Positions 11,505 through 23,600 of a DNA stretch of 64,000 bases are shown here, piece by piece (the stretch's first letter is position 1; each line of letters opens with the position of its first letter). The notes under the pieces are model-generated. The model saw only the letters and a program-made list of their open reading frames with translations, did not search any database and was not told the DNA's origin. This stretch comes from Phoronis australis. Lineage: Eukaryota; Phoronida; Phoronidae. Both the position numbers and the translations under genes were made by a program. The stretch is taken from contig NMRA01000251.1 in NCBI GenBank assembly GCA_002633005.1, positions 266,124 through 330,123 of the forward strand. The letters are read 5' to 3'.

Positions 11505-14500
11505 CTACGGTTTCACATAACGACCCATGAACAGAATTGAATCTGACCTTTTGTCTTTGATGTAAAACAAGAAGGGGCGGTTTGCTTTGAAGACTCTTGG
11601 AAAGCTTCGGCTGTTCACGACGACACCTGTGGCGGCCGCGGCTTCGCTCCCCTCCTCGTTTACTTCAATAGCGGACTGGTGGAACATTTTACTGACGTAA
11701 AGCATTTTTGTGCCATCCATACCCGACAGGTCACAGGTTCCAGGGACGAAGAGGCTCTTCAAGCCCATTTTAGATGCGTGGTCGTTCATCAGATACTTCT
11801 GATCGATTTTGAACTTGGGGAGACTGACAACAACATCGAGTTCAGGCATCGATCCCAGAGACCTATGCACGTTACCCATCTCGTCAAATGTGAGATGTTT
11901 CTCGACTTCGGCCAGTCCCTCAACGTTGTTGGGAAGAACAACGATCATGCTCAGATCTTTGCCTTGGTAAGGAAGCTCCAAAGCTTGGTAGCCCTTGCGT
12001 CTGTTTGCAACGATTTTGAATTTCCCCTTCTGTGTCATCATGTCGACGGAAACAGACTGCTTCGCGATACCCAGGAAGAACTTCTGAGAGACGGTGCGTT
12101 TTGATTCAAATTTATTCACCCAGTTTCCTTTAAAATACATGGCGTTCACCAGAACCATTTGAGTGTTTGTCTCCAGCGCGTTCTTCGGGATCAGGTTTTT
12201 GATCTTTTCCATCGTCTGTTTTTCTGTCCAGTCGTTGATTTGCGCTCGAACGTTTTCGGCATTCTTCATGAAGTCGCTCGCTATGACGTCTGAATGGTAA
12301 TTATCTCGTAACGTTTGTATATAATGTGGAAGAAAACTGTAGTCACTGTTTGCGTAGATCCTGTTGGCTGCTTTAAGAGTATAATTCTTGTTCGGTGTAT
12401 TCAGTATAGAACTAAGTTCCCGAAAAGACGATGACAAATCTTTAACCATGTCGAAGTTTGCAACTGCTTCCATTTCGTTGCGTGTATTTCCACGTGCTCC
12501 TTCGTACAGCATTCCGAGAACGATTGACAAACTGAGCGGCGAAAAGAACACATTGCCATCTTGTAAAGCCAGCTGGTTGTAGGTATCCAAAGCAAACCGA
12601 GTGTTAGCCTCGGTCAATTGCATAGTGTGGTCCTGCAAGAGAGGCATGCTAGGACAAATTGATCAGGAATTTGGCATTTGCTTTCAACGGCAAAGGTGAA
12701 CAGCGCTCGTTTTCCTGTATTTCGTTAGTTTATCGCTGAACAAAAGCGTGAATCTTGCTTACTACATGTATTTGTACAAACTTTGTTAGTCGTTTACAAC
12801 TCATGCTGAGACCATATATCAATTAACTGTGGCACTGTACATGTATCTAAAGAGATGATATTTAGTTAGCGTTTGCAAACGATTTTTGTAAAGTGCTTTT
12901 TTTTCTTTCTGGGTCTAGACCATATGGATTCAGATTACGCCAAAATTGTGGTAAAATGAAAATATATACCAACCGAGTGTTCAATGAAACGTTCAGCTAT
13001 GTTGGAATATACTTACTGTCATTTACATTACTTGTTTTAAGGACCTTATTTTATTTGTCCCCGTCTTTGTCACGTTGAATTTGAGACCACGGAGAAAAAG
13101 AGAGAGAAAGAAGCGGTTTGATATTTAAATTTAATACACAATTGCTACATTTACATTGTATGCGCAATTTATTTAAATATTTTGTTTGCTTCTTTAAAGA
13201 ATGTGATGCTTTTACGACAATGGTTTGCCTGTCTCTTTGTCATGAACATAAGTTATAGCAACACAATGCAGTGTGACCGGCTATATTCTGACATTCAAAA
13301 GAATACCAATTCCGGCATTGGACTATTAGAGGATAAATAAAACAACTTTCCCGTCCAGTCATACGAAATAAAATAATGCTCCATAACCTTTGACACCCCT
13401 CAAAAGTTTGGAACGAAGTTTGAAAACTCCTTACAACGTCTGCTAAACGAGGAGTGTGGCCTAATCTTAGTTTAGGAGAGTTAAACCACGTTTGTTGGAC
13501 AATACCATCCACCGAACCGTAATATCCATTCTACATACATGTACATGTATATAGGTAACCCAGAGCCGGGAATGAGTTTTTAGATGTGAACTGCCTACAT
13601 GTATATCACTCCTGATGGTGAGGCGCCAACGATGCCTTAGCATCTGGTGATATAGTGAGAATTTGTTGAAACGGCCAAAACCAAGTTTAGTAACTCTTTT
13701 AAAGCAAACTTGTACCTGAAATTACCCAAGACAAAACTAAACATAATTGGATTTTATGTTTTTTTTGAAATCGATCCTACTGTACGGTGCGATATTTTAG
13801 TTTCCCAAATTGCCTAAATAAAAACTGGTCAAGATCTTTCAATTTCCCCCATCGTCACCTGATATAGGTCGATATAATTCTGTTTTGTACCCAGTACAAC
13901 CTACCAATAGGTCCGAGGCGCATAATACACAAGTTTCAAAATGAGTCGCGAGCAATTCTGACCTTAAAATGTCTTATACGAACTTTGCGAGGCATAAATA
14001 CGATTTGGTGACTCAGAGGGTATCCTCGGCTCACGTTCTTTGTGTTTTTCGCCGACATTAGTACAAACCATGACAAAATTCCAATATTTGTCCAATCAAT
14101 TGTGCGTAATCCATTATTCTTCTCACATATCATTCTTACGGTCAAGCGTGCGTTTTGTGCAGGCTACAATATTACGAAAAAGCAAGAACACGCAAAACCG
14201 GCCGTGTGATGGTCATGTATTACAAACAAATCTCGTGATCACGCTAGCCTTCTTAGCGAGACTCTCGCGTCTACGGAACTCTCCGCGGCTTAAGTTCGTT
14301 TATGAGGTGAAAAATTTGTTGTTCACAAAAGAATAGTTACGTGATGTGACTGAGGAAACGGGGCCCGTTATTTTTGGGCCCTCACTTTACGAGATCGGTT
14401 TATATGTTTTACACACAGTTATCTCGTTAAACGTGAAATTAAGAAATATTCGAATCATGTCTATCGTGAAGAACATGCAGTATTTCTAATCGCGAAGGGA

Positions 14501-14794
14501 TCTTTTCATTAAAATTTAAAGACATGCAATTAAACTGAAGCTATCTTATATCAAGGGTTAGCAAGCCATCTTGTAATATTGAAGCGTTATTTCTCGTAAA
14601 AGTCTAGGAACTTAAGAGATGAAGTCAGTCAGTTAATAGGGGTAAGCAGTCTGGATTTATTATCTTTGGAATTAAACACAGAACAGTCTCTTTATTTAGA
14701 CTTCCACTGAACCACTAATGTCATTCTCACGGGATACACGTACCTGGCCTGTCACCAGTTCCGCCAATAACAACAGCACGATGATCGCCTTCAT
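11505..14794 (-). CDS. secreted serpin, predicted inhibitory with P1 Arg (two coding exons)
   Basis: Serpins trap serine proteases by cleavage and insertion of a reactive-centre loop. Exon 1 (14794 down to 14744) encodes MKAIIVLLLLAELVTGQ, a hydrophobic signal peptide, and ends CAG before donor GTACGTG. Exon 2 (12632 down to 11505) follows acceptor CTCTCTTGCAG in the same phase and encodes the whole serpin fold, giving about 392 residues. Visible signatures are NAMYFKGNW, the hinge NEEGSEAAAATG, FKANRPFLFYI and the C-terminal FMGRYVKP. Counting from the hinge, P17-P16 are Glu-Glu, P15 is Gly, P12-P9 are all Ala, and P1-P1' is Arg-Ser. The Ala-rich hinge predicts an active inhibitor, and P1 Arg predicts trypsin- or furin-like targets. 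No KDEL-type retention signal is present, so secretion is likely. Exon 2 alone could start at an internal Met and look like a cytosolic clade B serpin; the phase-matched signal exon argues against that. Confidence 0.88.
12633..14743 (-). other. serpin intron 1
   Basis: A 2.1-kb intron with donor GTACGTG and acceptor CTTGCAG on the minus strand. It contains no clear second gene. An ACATGTACATGT cluster lies near 13537. Open frames inside are unrecognised. Confidence 0.7.
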
Positions 14795-15343
14795 CCTACC
14801 AGACCAAAGAGCAGCACGGTAAGTATTGTCACTCTTGAAGGCAATTACAGTATAACACGTTTGATCAGGGACGATACACAGGTGCACCACATCCCAAGGC
14901 CTATGACATCACAGAGTGTGTTGTCTCAAACCGGCTTATCTGGCCATCTGTTACACAGATACAGGTACATGTACAGCGTGAGGTGATTGACAGACCGCAC
15001 AGGATCATAGCCCACCCTATATTTTGTAAAAAGAACTTTCTGTGTTGATTATAAAACTACTGACGCGTCTTCCTAGTGCTAAAACAGTACAATTCGTAAA
15101 TTACAGATTGATATTATTTACATCGACAATAAGCTATTCTGCATATCCCTAAGTGATGAAAATGTAGGTCATTTCATTTTGGATGTACCACTTGAAATGC
15201 AAAGTTTACGATTATAGTTCAAATAATTCGATTTTAATATAGATAATGCCACTGGCGAATCATCCTTCGGAACTCGTTTTATCTAATATCAGTTTTGTAC
15301 CAAGTTTCCAAGTAAATAAGGAAACCAAGAAGCATACACTGTA
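14795..15343. other. serpin 5' flank
   Basis: Expected promoter and 5' UTR region of the minus-strand serpin. I see no convincing TATA box. No other gene is evident. Confidence 0.35.
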
Positions 15344-15492
15344 GGTGCATGGGCAGCGTGTCATAGAGGGCTGAGTGCTATAGCCCCCTATTCTTCAGCA
15401 TAGTGCCGCGCATAAACTACATGTATAGGCGGGGCACCACAGGGTGCTGGGGTTATAGCTCACAACTTTTTCTCAATGCTGCGCCGCCCACG
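15344..15492. repeat. GC-rich dispersed repeat, copy 2 (inverted relative to copy 1)
   Basis: Reverse-complement relative of 4455-4610. It ends GCTGCGCCGCCCAC and has TATAGC/GGGGTTATAGC motifs inside. An open frame beginning at 15476 starts in the repeat and is not a gene. Confidence 0.6.
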
Positions 15493-18400
15493 AGGTGTAG
15501 CTAGACTTTGCCCAAATGTATCCATAAGAACTCCTCTGTCTTACCGGTTGCGACCAATTTTACCTCCTCCTCAAGTCGTAACTAGTATTACTTCATCACA
15601 ATTCATCGCCGCCACTGAGAAAAATTCGCCGACCAACTTCAATTCGTGGGTGGTACTCTTAAATGCCGCCCTCCCTAGATGAACGCGGGCTTGCAAATCG
15701 AAACTTATAACACTCTCGGTATAGCTAGGGATCTACTGAATAGGTTAATGTAACCTTATTCATTTCCATCTGTGTAGTACTTGCACGTAGACATCACCAC
15801 AATTTTCGTTCAAGTTTCAAAAGAAAGCTTCGTTTGTTTGAGTGAATATTGTAACATTACTGTTTACACGTAAATGCTTTGTAAGATACTGTTTACATGT
15901 TGTATATTGTTTACATGTTGTATACTTTTTACATGTTTGATATTATCTACATCTACAGGTCATACAGCATGGCCACAAGGTAGAGAATACCTTAATCGGA
16001 AAATTTTAATTGTAACATTTCCAAAAATATCGAAATTCAATACCCGCTGAACATTATTTTATAACTAACCATCGGAAATAGTATTTTGTGTAATCCACAA
16101 ATAGTGGTCTTCACATTCTTCAAAATAACACCTGTGTGATGGCGGTAAATCCTATGGTATTTTTCACAATTTTGGTTGTTTGGTCAAATGTTTTGATAGA
16201 CTGCTCTGCTGTACACGCATGTTTTTTTTTTTGATGAATTTTGAATCGTAACTCCCCCTGAATACTTGGCAGTGTCGGATTTCCATGCATAGTATATAGA
16301 GGGTCACAAGGACAATTCCCCGAACCGCCTCACCGAAAGAGGATCCCGTCTGAAATGGGAAACCTCAGATGCAAAGCTAAATATCATTAAAATTGAAAAA
16401 GAGTGACAGTTCAATCCATCGTTGGTTGACCTTGCAAGTAGAGACCTTCCTCAGCATGAAACCCGGTTGTGCTATTTCACACAAAAAACACGAAAACAGA
16501 GGTAATCAATTCAAACATTGGTCCCTGTCATCGTGAGCGACCCCTTAAGAATGTGTCAATACAGTCATGAAGAGGGTGGCCACTTGAATTTCATCAATGG
16601 CCTTCTGCAAGAGCTGGGCCCCAAGTCAGGAAATACGCAGCAACTGATGTTATCTCTCAAGCCATCAAGTTTCTCAAGTGATATACAATTTAGAGAAAAA
16701 CACGATAAAACGGAGCCCAGTTGTCTCCGTTATCCCTTGCTAGAGATGGGCCGCTGGAAAAAAATATAATTTTGCATTTGTACAGTCGCAAAACTGTCTC
16801 TAATTTAAAAATCCAGTGAATTAATATTCTCCGGAAAAGCTTCCTTTTACGATTTTTTTTTCGATTTTTCGAAATACATGTACATGTACGTGTATGAATG
16901 ATAAAGTGTGCGTTTTCAAGAGGGTGCGTTTAGAGGACTTAGGTGTACCGGGGTGCCGGCGGCAAAAAGGAGACCCTAACAAAAATGTGCTGGCCAGGGA
17001 GCTCAAAGGTTAAACCATGCACTGATACTGAGTTGTGAAATGTTCTCTTGAATTCTGTCTCATCCAGATTCGTAGTCTTTTTTTCTCAACTGTCCCCAGT
17101 CCCACGCGTATGCCTCTCGTTGCCATGGCGGGATTAACTCAGACGCCTGCAGTTTTTTTTTGGGGGGCACGTGCCTCCCTTCCTACGACCCTGAGTTTCA
17201 AATTTAAATTCACAGCATGAAAATTGAGGTGAGGGTCATACACCTGGGTCCCGTGCCAAGAGACTGAGTCATTCGGAGTTCATGTTTTACTGGTGGTCTA
17301 GGCTAAGATTTGTCTCGAGTCAATACTTCCAAACTTTGAAACTTCCACATCCCGGCGGCAAGTTAATTATTATTAATTCAAAACTTCAGCCACAACCGTA
17401 AGTCAAACAAAAAATCTGTTTCTTGAACCGGCGGACTTGAGACAAATTTAAGTTTTATCGTTGAAATTGGCTGAAATCAGTAGCATTCGGTCAGCCATTG
17501 CAGTTTCCTTGCGGCCAAACTCTGAGGAACCTGGGTAACGGGTGACTAATCTGCTGTGATAGAGATAATTCCATGACTGCAATCTCAGTGAAAGGTCTGG
17601 CTACTATCCACAAAATGCCTGTCCTCAGTGGGGTGCACTTCCGTAGACGCCTGAAGCTTTTTAGGGGGCCCTAGGCCTATAAAGTATATGCCGAGCGCGA
17701 AAACGCCGATCTCGCAAATTAAGTTGAACATCGCGAAATATCATCGTATATTACAATAGAAGCAATGACTGACTCGGGATGACTTGCTAGAGTACTAAAA
17801 TTACAATTTGCACACAAAAGACGTAATGTCTCAGTGGCAATAAGGAAGTTCATTGTACGGTACTCTGTAGTCTCAGTGCTGCGATAAATGGTACTGAAAA
17901 ATCATCCAGTCGCTGACAAAGGATGGCGCTAGTGACGTGCAAGCCACTGAGTTTCAAATATTTCGATAAAACATTCATGTTTCCAGGGGCTTTTTACTTA
18001 GGTCCGACACTACTGTTAAACAAATACAGACACAAATGTACACCACCCTGTGTTTGTTTAAATATTTTGTTCTTCACAGAAGGAGGACAGGAAGCTTGTG
18101 CCCGGGCAATACTAGTGAGAAGAAACCGAAAATATACGTTAAAGTCAAACCCGGAAAGCCGAAAGTATAGGGCAGCCTAATATATCATATGCCAGTGTTC
18201 CCAAGCTTCTGTGCTTGCCAATGGAGTTGAGCAGCTTGGTGAAGATTAGCGTGTCAACGCTGGATGCAAACCAATGCCATGTGGTAAGAGCTGTCGTTAA
18301 AACAACGACAATAAAACTTTCGCGAGTATCGGTACAGTCAAGTGACCTATTCACCTAATTCAATTGTCGGACGTTTTGGCACATTTCGCATTAAATTTAA

Positions 18401-18674
18401 TTGAAAATACTACGGCTTGCTGTAAATTCTTTGCTGAAATAAAGGCTTACCTTTATAGAATTGTTGTGTTACTATATCTTGTCACCGAAAGCCACATTTA
18501 TGTTCCGACTGATCTTTAAAAAAACACAACTATGAACTAGCAAACCTTCGGAGAACCTAAATATCGGACACCATGTTTCCCTATATATACGCCACACTGC
18601 GGAAAACTAACCAACCAAGTAATGGCTGCAGGCACCTTGTAGCCAAATTTCAGCTCGAGTATGCTGCTAAAACA
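15493..18674. other. intergenic, no gene recognised
   Basis: A short tandem repeat of TTTACATGTTGTATA-type units lies at about 15885-15935. Several acceptor-like tracts occur, for example before 18080, but none opens into an exon I can support. Confidence 0.4.
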
Positions 18675-18743
18675 TAGGCAATGACCATCGCCTCTGTTAG
18701 CCCGAACCAGGTTCGGTCCAACAGAGGCGATGGTCATTGCCTA
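18675..18743. mobile_element. 69-bp perfect palindromic insertion with 9-bp direct repeats
   Basis: The left arm 18675-18698 and right arm 18720-18743 are exact 24-base reverse complements. The 21-base centre holds a second palindrome, CCGAACC-A-GGTTCGG. GCTAAAACA occurs directly on both sides (18666-18674 and 18744-18752), as expected for a 9-bp target-site duplication. A 9-bp duplication is typical of Mutator-like elements, so this may be a minimal MITE. A microRNA-like hairpin is a less likely alternative because the pairing is perfect. Confidence 0.75.
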
Positions 18744-19482
18744 GCTAAAACACAGCTCCATTCGCAATAAAATTATCCATAACATGAAGTCTGATGACAG
18801 CACCAAGTCGTTTCGATGAATCGGTGCAGACGACTAAAGCACGTGCAAACTCATTGAAGTTTTTAGTCATATCTTTGCCTTACTTTCTTGATATGACACA
18901 CGCACGGGCGCGGCCGGGGTTTGACTTGAGTTTAAAAACAAATGAAAAAATGAAACAGTGACATATTGTTAGTTCAATTTGATGATTTCAATGTGGAAAA
19001 GATTTTGTTTTCAACTTTTATAACCGATTTATGTGATCATCCGTTTTAGGCTTATAATTGCACCCTCTCTCAGTAAAATCAAAACAAGGCAACGCCAGAA
19101 AAAAACGAGACAGTGCCGGACATTGAATGCATTACAGCGGAACAAGAATTTGTGTCATATATTTCTCAGATTATACTTCAAGATTTTATGTATAAATGTC
19201 CGATATTTAGGGTCTGTTCGATAATTAGGTACACTATGTGTAAGCGAAGATTGTTTGTGGAGACCACTGTCCCCAAAGAATTAGAAACATTTACACGGAA
19301 CAAATTGTAATGGTCAGCAACAAGGCAACATGACAAATTGAGTCGAACCTTACATTTTACAACAAGGTACCATTTATCCAAATATGCAAATTGTACACTC
19401 GGACCAGTCCGACAATACCATCGTCTTAGCTGCGACCGCAGTATCCTAGTAGAGCGGTGGCCATCCCCTACCCCATACAGGA

Positions 19483-19560
19483 GCGGATCCAGGGGGGGGA
19501 TGGGCCAGAGCAGAGTATTAGTCAGCTTTGGCCGGTCAGACATTCGCACACTGATTTAAC
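19483..19560. repeat. GGATCCAGG/poly-G dispersed repeat fragment
   Basis: The segment has GCGGATCCAGGGGG followed by GGGCCAGAGCAGAGTAT. It resembles the sequence at 28737-28800 and shares the GGCGGATC motif with the left boundary of the insertion at 52587. Only a fragment is recognisable. Confidence 0.5.
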
Positions 19561-19591
19561 AATCAGTCGAGTTGCTGTAAGTGCAGTTAGG

Positions 19592-20330
19592 GAGGCGTTG
19601 ATGTCTTTAATTCTTTCCAACCCAACTAATGCTGTACAGTAATCATTTTTTGAGCAACGATTGGCCATTTTTTCACTGCAGAGGATATGACGTCATGCCA
19701 AGTTGGAAGGAATCAAAGACATCAATAGCCTCTCATGGTGTTGTTCTAAGAGCACAAAGTACTATACACGTACGCAACGTGACTAATTGGTGGTTTAATC
19801 AGTGGGAGGCATTATTTTGCAGAAAAGCTTTCGACATGTTAAGGGCTGCGGGGGTACCGAGTGCAGGAGTTCCACCGTCCCTACTTCTAGTCGAGACGGT
19901 GGCTCTGTCTAGTTCCAGAATAGACATTACAACAATCTAAACTAGCCAAAGTAGAGACGGTGGCCTTCCCGTAGTACGTACTCCATATGCCGGAATCTGT
20001 TTTGTGAATTGTGCCATACACCTTGATTAAACCATCATAAGTAACGTTGCTATAAGTATCTTTTGTGCACAGAGGAGCACCTAAGGAGGACATCGATGTC
20101 TTTGATTTTTCCCAGTTTGAACAAATTACAATCAAACTTTTTGTTCAGAACTTGTCCAAAACAGCGACTGGTCATTTTTGCACTGCTCGTATCAGAGGTA
20201 TGATGTCATTTCATCAACTGCCTCCTAAGTATCCCTCAATGTGCAAAGAATACTTTTGGTAATATGACTTTGATGGTTTAATCAGTGTGAGGTGGAATCC
20301 TTCGAAAAGTTTCCAGTGTTTAGAGGGCGT
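19592..20330. repeat. nested inverted-repeat cluster (MITE-like)
   Basis: 19592-19621 pairs with 19702-19732 as a hairpin with about three mismatches. The stretch 19702-19802 also reappears as reverse complement at about 20021-20120. The motif GGTTTAATCAGTG occurs directly near 19791 and 20274. Units therefore occur in both orientations, consistent with one foldback element inserted or duplicated several times. No coding capacity was recognised. Confidence 0.65.
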
Positions 20331-20641
20331 ATGGGATGACTGCTGTCTCTACTGGGGCTTGTTTAGTTGGTGCCAGTGTCTATTGTATAATCCATCAGGG
20401 CAATGCAACGCCCCCTAGTGTTGGTATTAAGGAGCCACTACCAGCCTGTCACTACACCCCATCAGTCTTTAAACATTTCAGCCCCATGTTTTCAAATGGC
20501 AGTAGTCAAATTCTGCTTACCAAGTGTCTAGTGTCATTTAGGTGATCAAAGACTGTAGAGGTTACAGTTATTAGCCCTGCAGTGTTGCACACTCTGAGCG
20601 ACTGTTGAGCTTCAGTTTCACTCGTTTCGTTTGTGTTGCAG

Positions 20642-23600
20642 GTTACAGTTAAAGTGAGCAACAATAATGATGTTCAAGTGGATGATATATTTCAAAGGAT
20701 TACAGCAGATATTGGCAAGTAATTGTGGACTTACTCTCATGCCAAATTCATGCGACATTTCTTGAAAATGTATTCCTTAAAGCTAAGTATTAAAACTGAT
20801 CTTCCATTCAAGGACTCAAACTTCTTTTGATTTAGACCACCTGCCCCACTCTTTAAGCTGGTAGAGACTTGTTACTTGCTCAGATGAAAACGTTTTTCTG
20901 GGCCTGCGTCGGAGCAAGGCCCAGATAATGCATGGGATACTAATAGTGAGGATGTGACACTGAGATCGGGTGCCATTTTCAATTTCCTGTCATAATTTTG
21001 CATCATGTTTTCCCTATTTTTGATATCAATTCCACATGTCAGATCATATTGAGTGACACTTTAAAAATGTTTGGGATAATTGAATGAAGTTCTTAGTACA
21101 CGGTCAACGGCTTACATACTTAGTTAACGTTTTCAGCCTTCACTCTGAAGCCTTTCTTAAACTAATGACGACATGATAGTCTGGGGAATGTGACGCCATT
21201 TTGTGTGAGAATGTCAGTATTATTACTAACACTGTAACTGTAGAGTTTCCTCTGGTTAGATTCTCTGCACAGTAAGATTACCGATGCAGATTTAAAAGCC
21301 TATAAGCCACCCCAGTTTTGTAGTACTAACCAAGCTTCATCTTTAACTAGTATACAGTGTTGCTGTCCCAATTATTGATTGGTGTGTGTGTGTGCATGTA
21401 CCAAGCGTCGAACCCTTGTTTCTAGACTAGAAGATTGGTTAAAGTTAAGGTACTGTAAGTACTGTAAGCTTTCCAGGTAAGGTGTAAATAGAAGTCGTGT
21501 GTTACGGTGCCTTCCTTCACCATGACATGGTGCAGAGCCTCGTTGTGAACAAGGCTGTCATACTTCCATCCTTGCCAGGTTGCTTCAACTTCAGAAGCCT
21601 TACACCCCCTCCCCCCTGTGGCTTACATGTAAAGATGACTGCCTGGTTCTCTAAATTTGGGCAGTGCTGACAGTAACGTACTGCCTGAGACCATGCTGAG
21701 CATGCAAAATGATCTGCTATGATCAGCTGATTTTTAAGCCTGGTCTCAAACAATAACACACTGTTACTCCCTCCATCCCCAAGCTGAAAAATCATTTCTT
21801 TTGCAAGTGTTCTAAATCACTAGCTCGTTTTTATGAATCAAGGCAGGCTTGGAGCAGCTTTAAGAGAAAAAAAACATTCAAAACTTGTTTTCCACTGTGA
21901 TAAGCCTTTTGTATTTATCATTGTTAAACCCGTATGACACCTATCATCTATGTTCAGGCCTGCAGAGCTCAAGTTGTCCATACTTCAGCTTGTTTCGTGG
22001 TAGGAACCGACCAATCAGAAGGTGTCGTCCAGGGGAGACTGTGGCAGCTGATACGAAAGGTAATGTCCAGAAACCATGTTGACGATTTGCATCTCTTATT
22101 ACCATCACCAATCTATATACTACAGGGATTTGTAGTGAAGAAATGGTTGATGCTTGAGGTGAAGATTCCTAAATTGTCCTGTATGCTTCATAGTGAAAAT
22201 GCAACAGTGAGAAAAAGTTCCAACATGAATGTATGTCGTTCTTTCTCAGTAACACTGAGTTGTTCTGTTTCAGATTTAACCATTCAACGGTGGTGTTTTG
22301 ATGCCAAAGTTGAAACAAGTAAACTGTTGAGCGATGCCATAGCAACACATCTTTTGTTCCTTCAGGCAACAGAGGGAATATCATCAGGTTTGGTTTTAAT
22401 GCATTCTTTTCAGACATTTATAGTTTAAAAGTTTACAGCGGCAAGAATTAGTGATTAAGATTTTTTCCGTCGCAGATGCAAACCAACGGTCATATACTGT
22501 TGTTTACATTTTTGAGCTTTTGAGTTCCAATGTTCTTTTTTGTCATCTGCTTTGTACATGTCAACAATATTGTAATGTTAAAGATTTACTTGATGCCGTG
22601 TACATGTATGTATAGCTAAAACACATTACGGCAAGCGTCGTTTAAGACGTATTCTCAGCAGGTGCATTCCATTACTGAACTAGCTGTCCACCTGTAGGGG
22701 TCAGCAGTTGTGTTGTACCCACCACACTTCTGTTAGAACAAGCACAGGCATCTGAAAGTCCATTGTAATGATGTTATGATGCTTGAATGTACTCAGCTTT
22801 GCAAAATATAATCCTTGTGTTGTTTCACTACTCAATCATCCAAAGCTAATCTCACTTTAACCTGTTGCCCCCAGGCCAGCTTTAGGTAAGTGCTGTTGTT
22901 TTGACTTCTGTTTAATACTTTATCTGCTTTGACCAATTTGCTGCAACAAGACATGTCCCCATGCTATTGATAGGTGGCTAGTAAGACTCTTTATGACCAA
23001 TATCTCCCTGAGATCACAACCATTGTTTGGAGATTCCAATCAGGTATCCAAAAAGACAAATCAATACTAGTCACATGACCAGTAAACCGAACTCCAACTT
23101 CTCCTTACCATGACAGGGTGTTAAATCCATAGTCACGGTCATAGAATTTCGAGAGCATTTCTGTAAATCAAAAAATGATTTAGATGACCACAAGTCTAGC
23201 TCAGTCTTCTGGATTTTAACAGCTTTACCAATATAATGTTGTAATTGTTACTTCCATGTCAAGGGAGTTCTGAGTATTGTTTGTCTGACTTGATCAGTAT
23301 GTTTCTTAGTGTCATGTTTGCAATGCCTGATTAGCAACGTAGCAGAAGTAGTATAAACTACTGGCAGTTTAAGAGACATCCATACCATAAACTTTTACTA
23401 GTTTCAACTCCTAAGGATTTATTTACCTCAGGTGCAAACATTTGTATCCGGACACCACCGTTTGAAATTGTGTGGGTTCAAAAGTGACGGCTTCACTGAG
23501 CAAGTGATGTTCTTGGAATTGTAGGTCCCGTGGTCCTGGCACAAGTGCGGGGCTTCCAATGAGTGGTGGTGTGAACTCCTGAATTTATCTTAATTCAATG

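Noticed and set aside
18075-18176. Possible terminal exon after a good acceptor tract
   Set aside because: Two frames close with stops after 12-30 codons, neither shows a recognisable motif, and no matching upstream donor was found.
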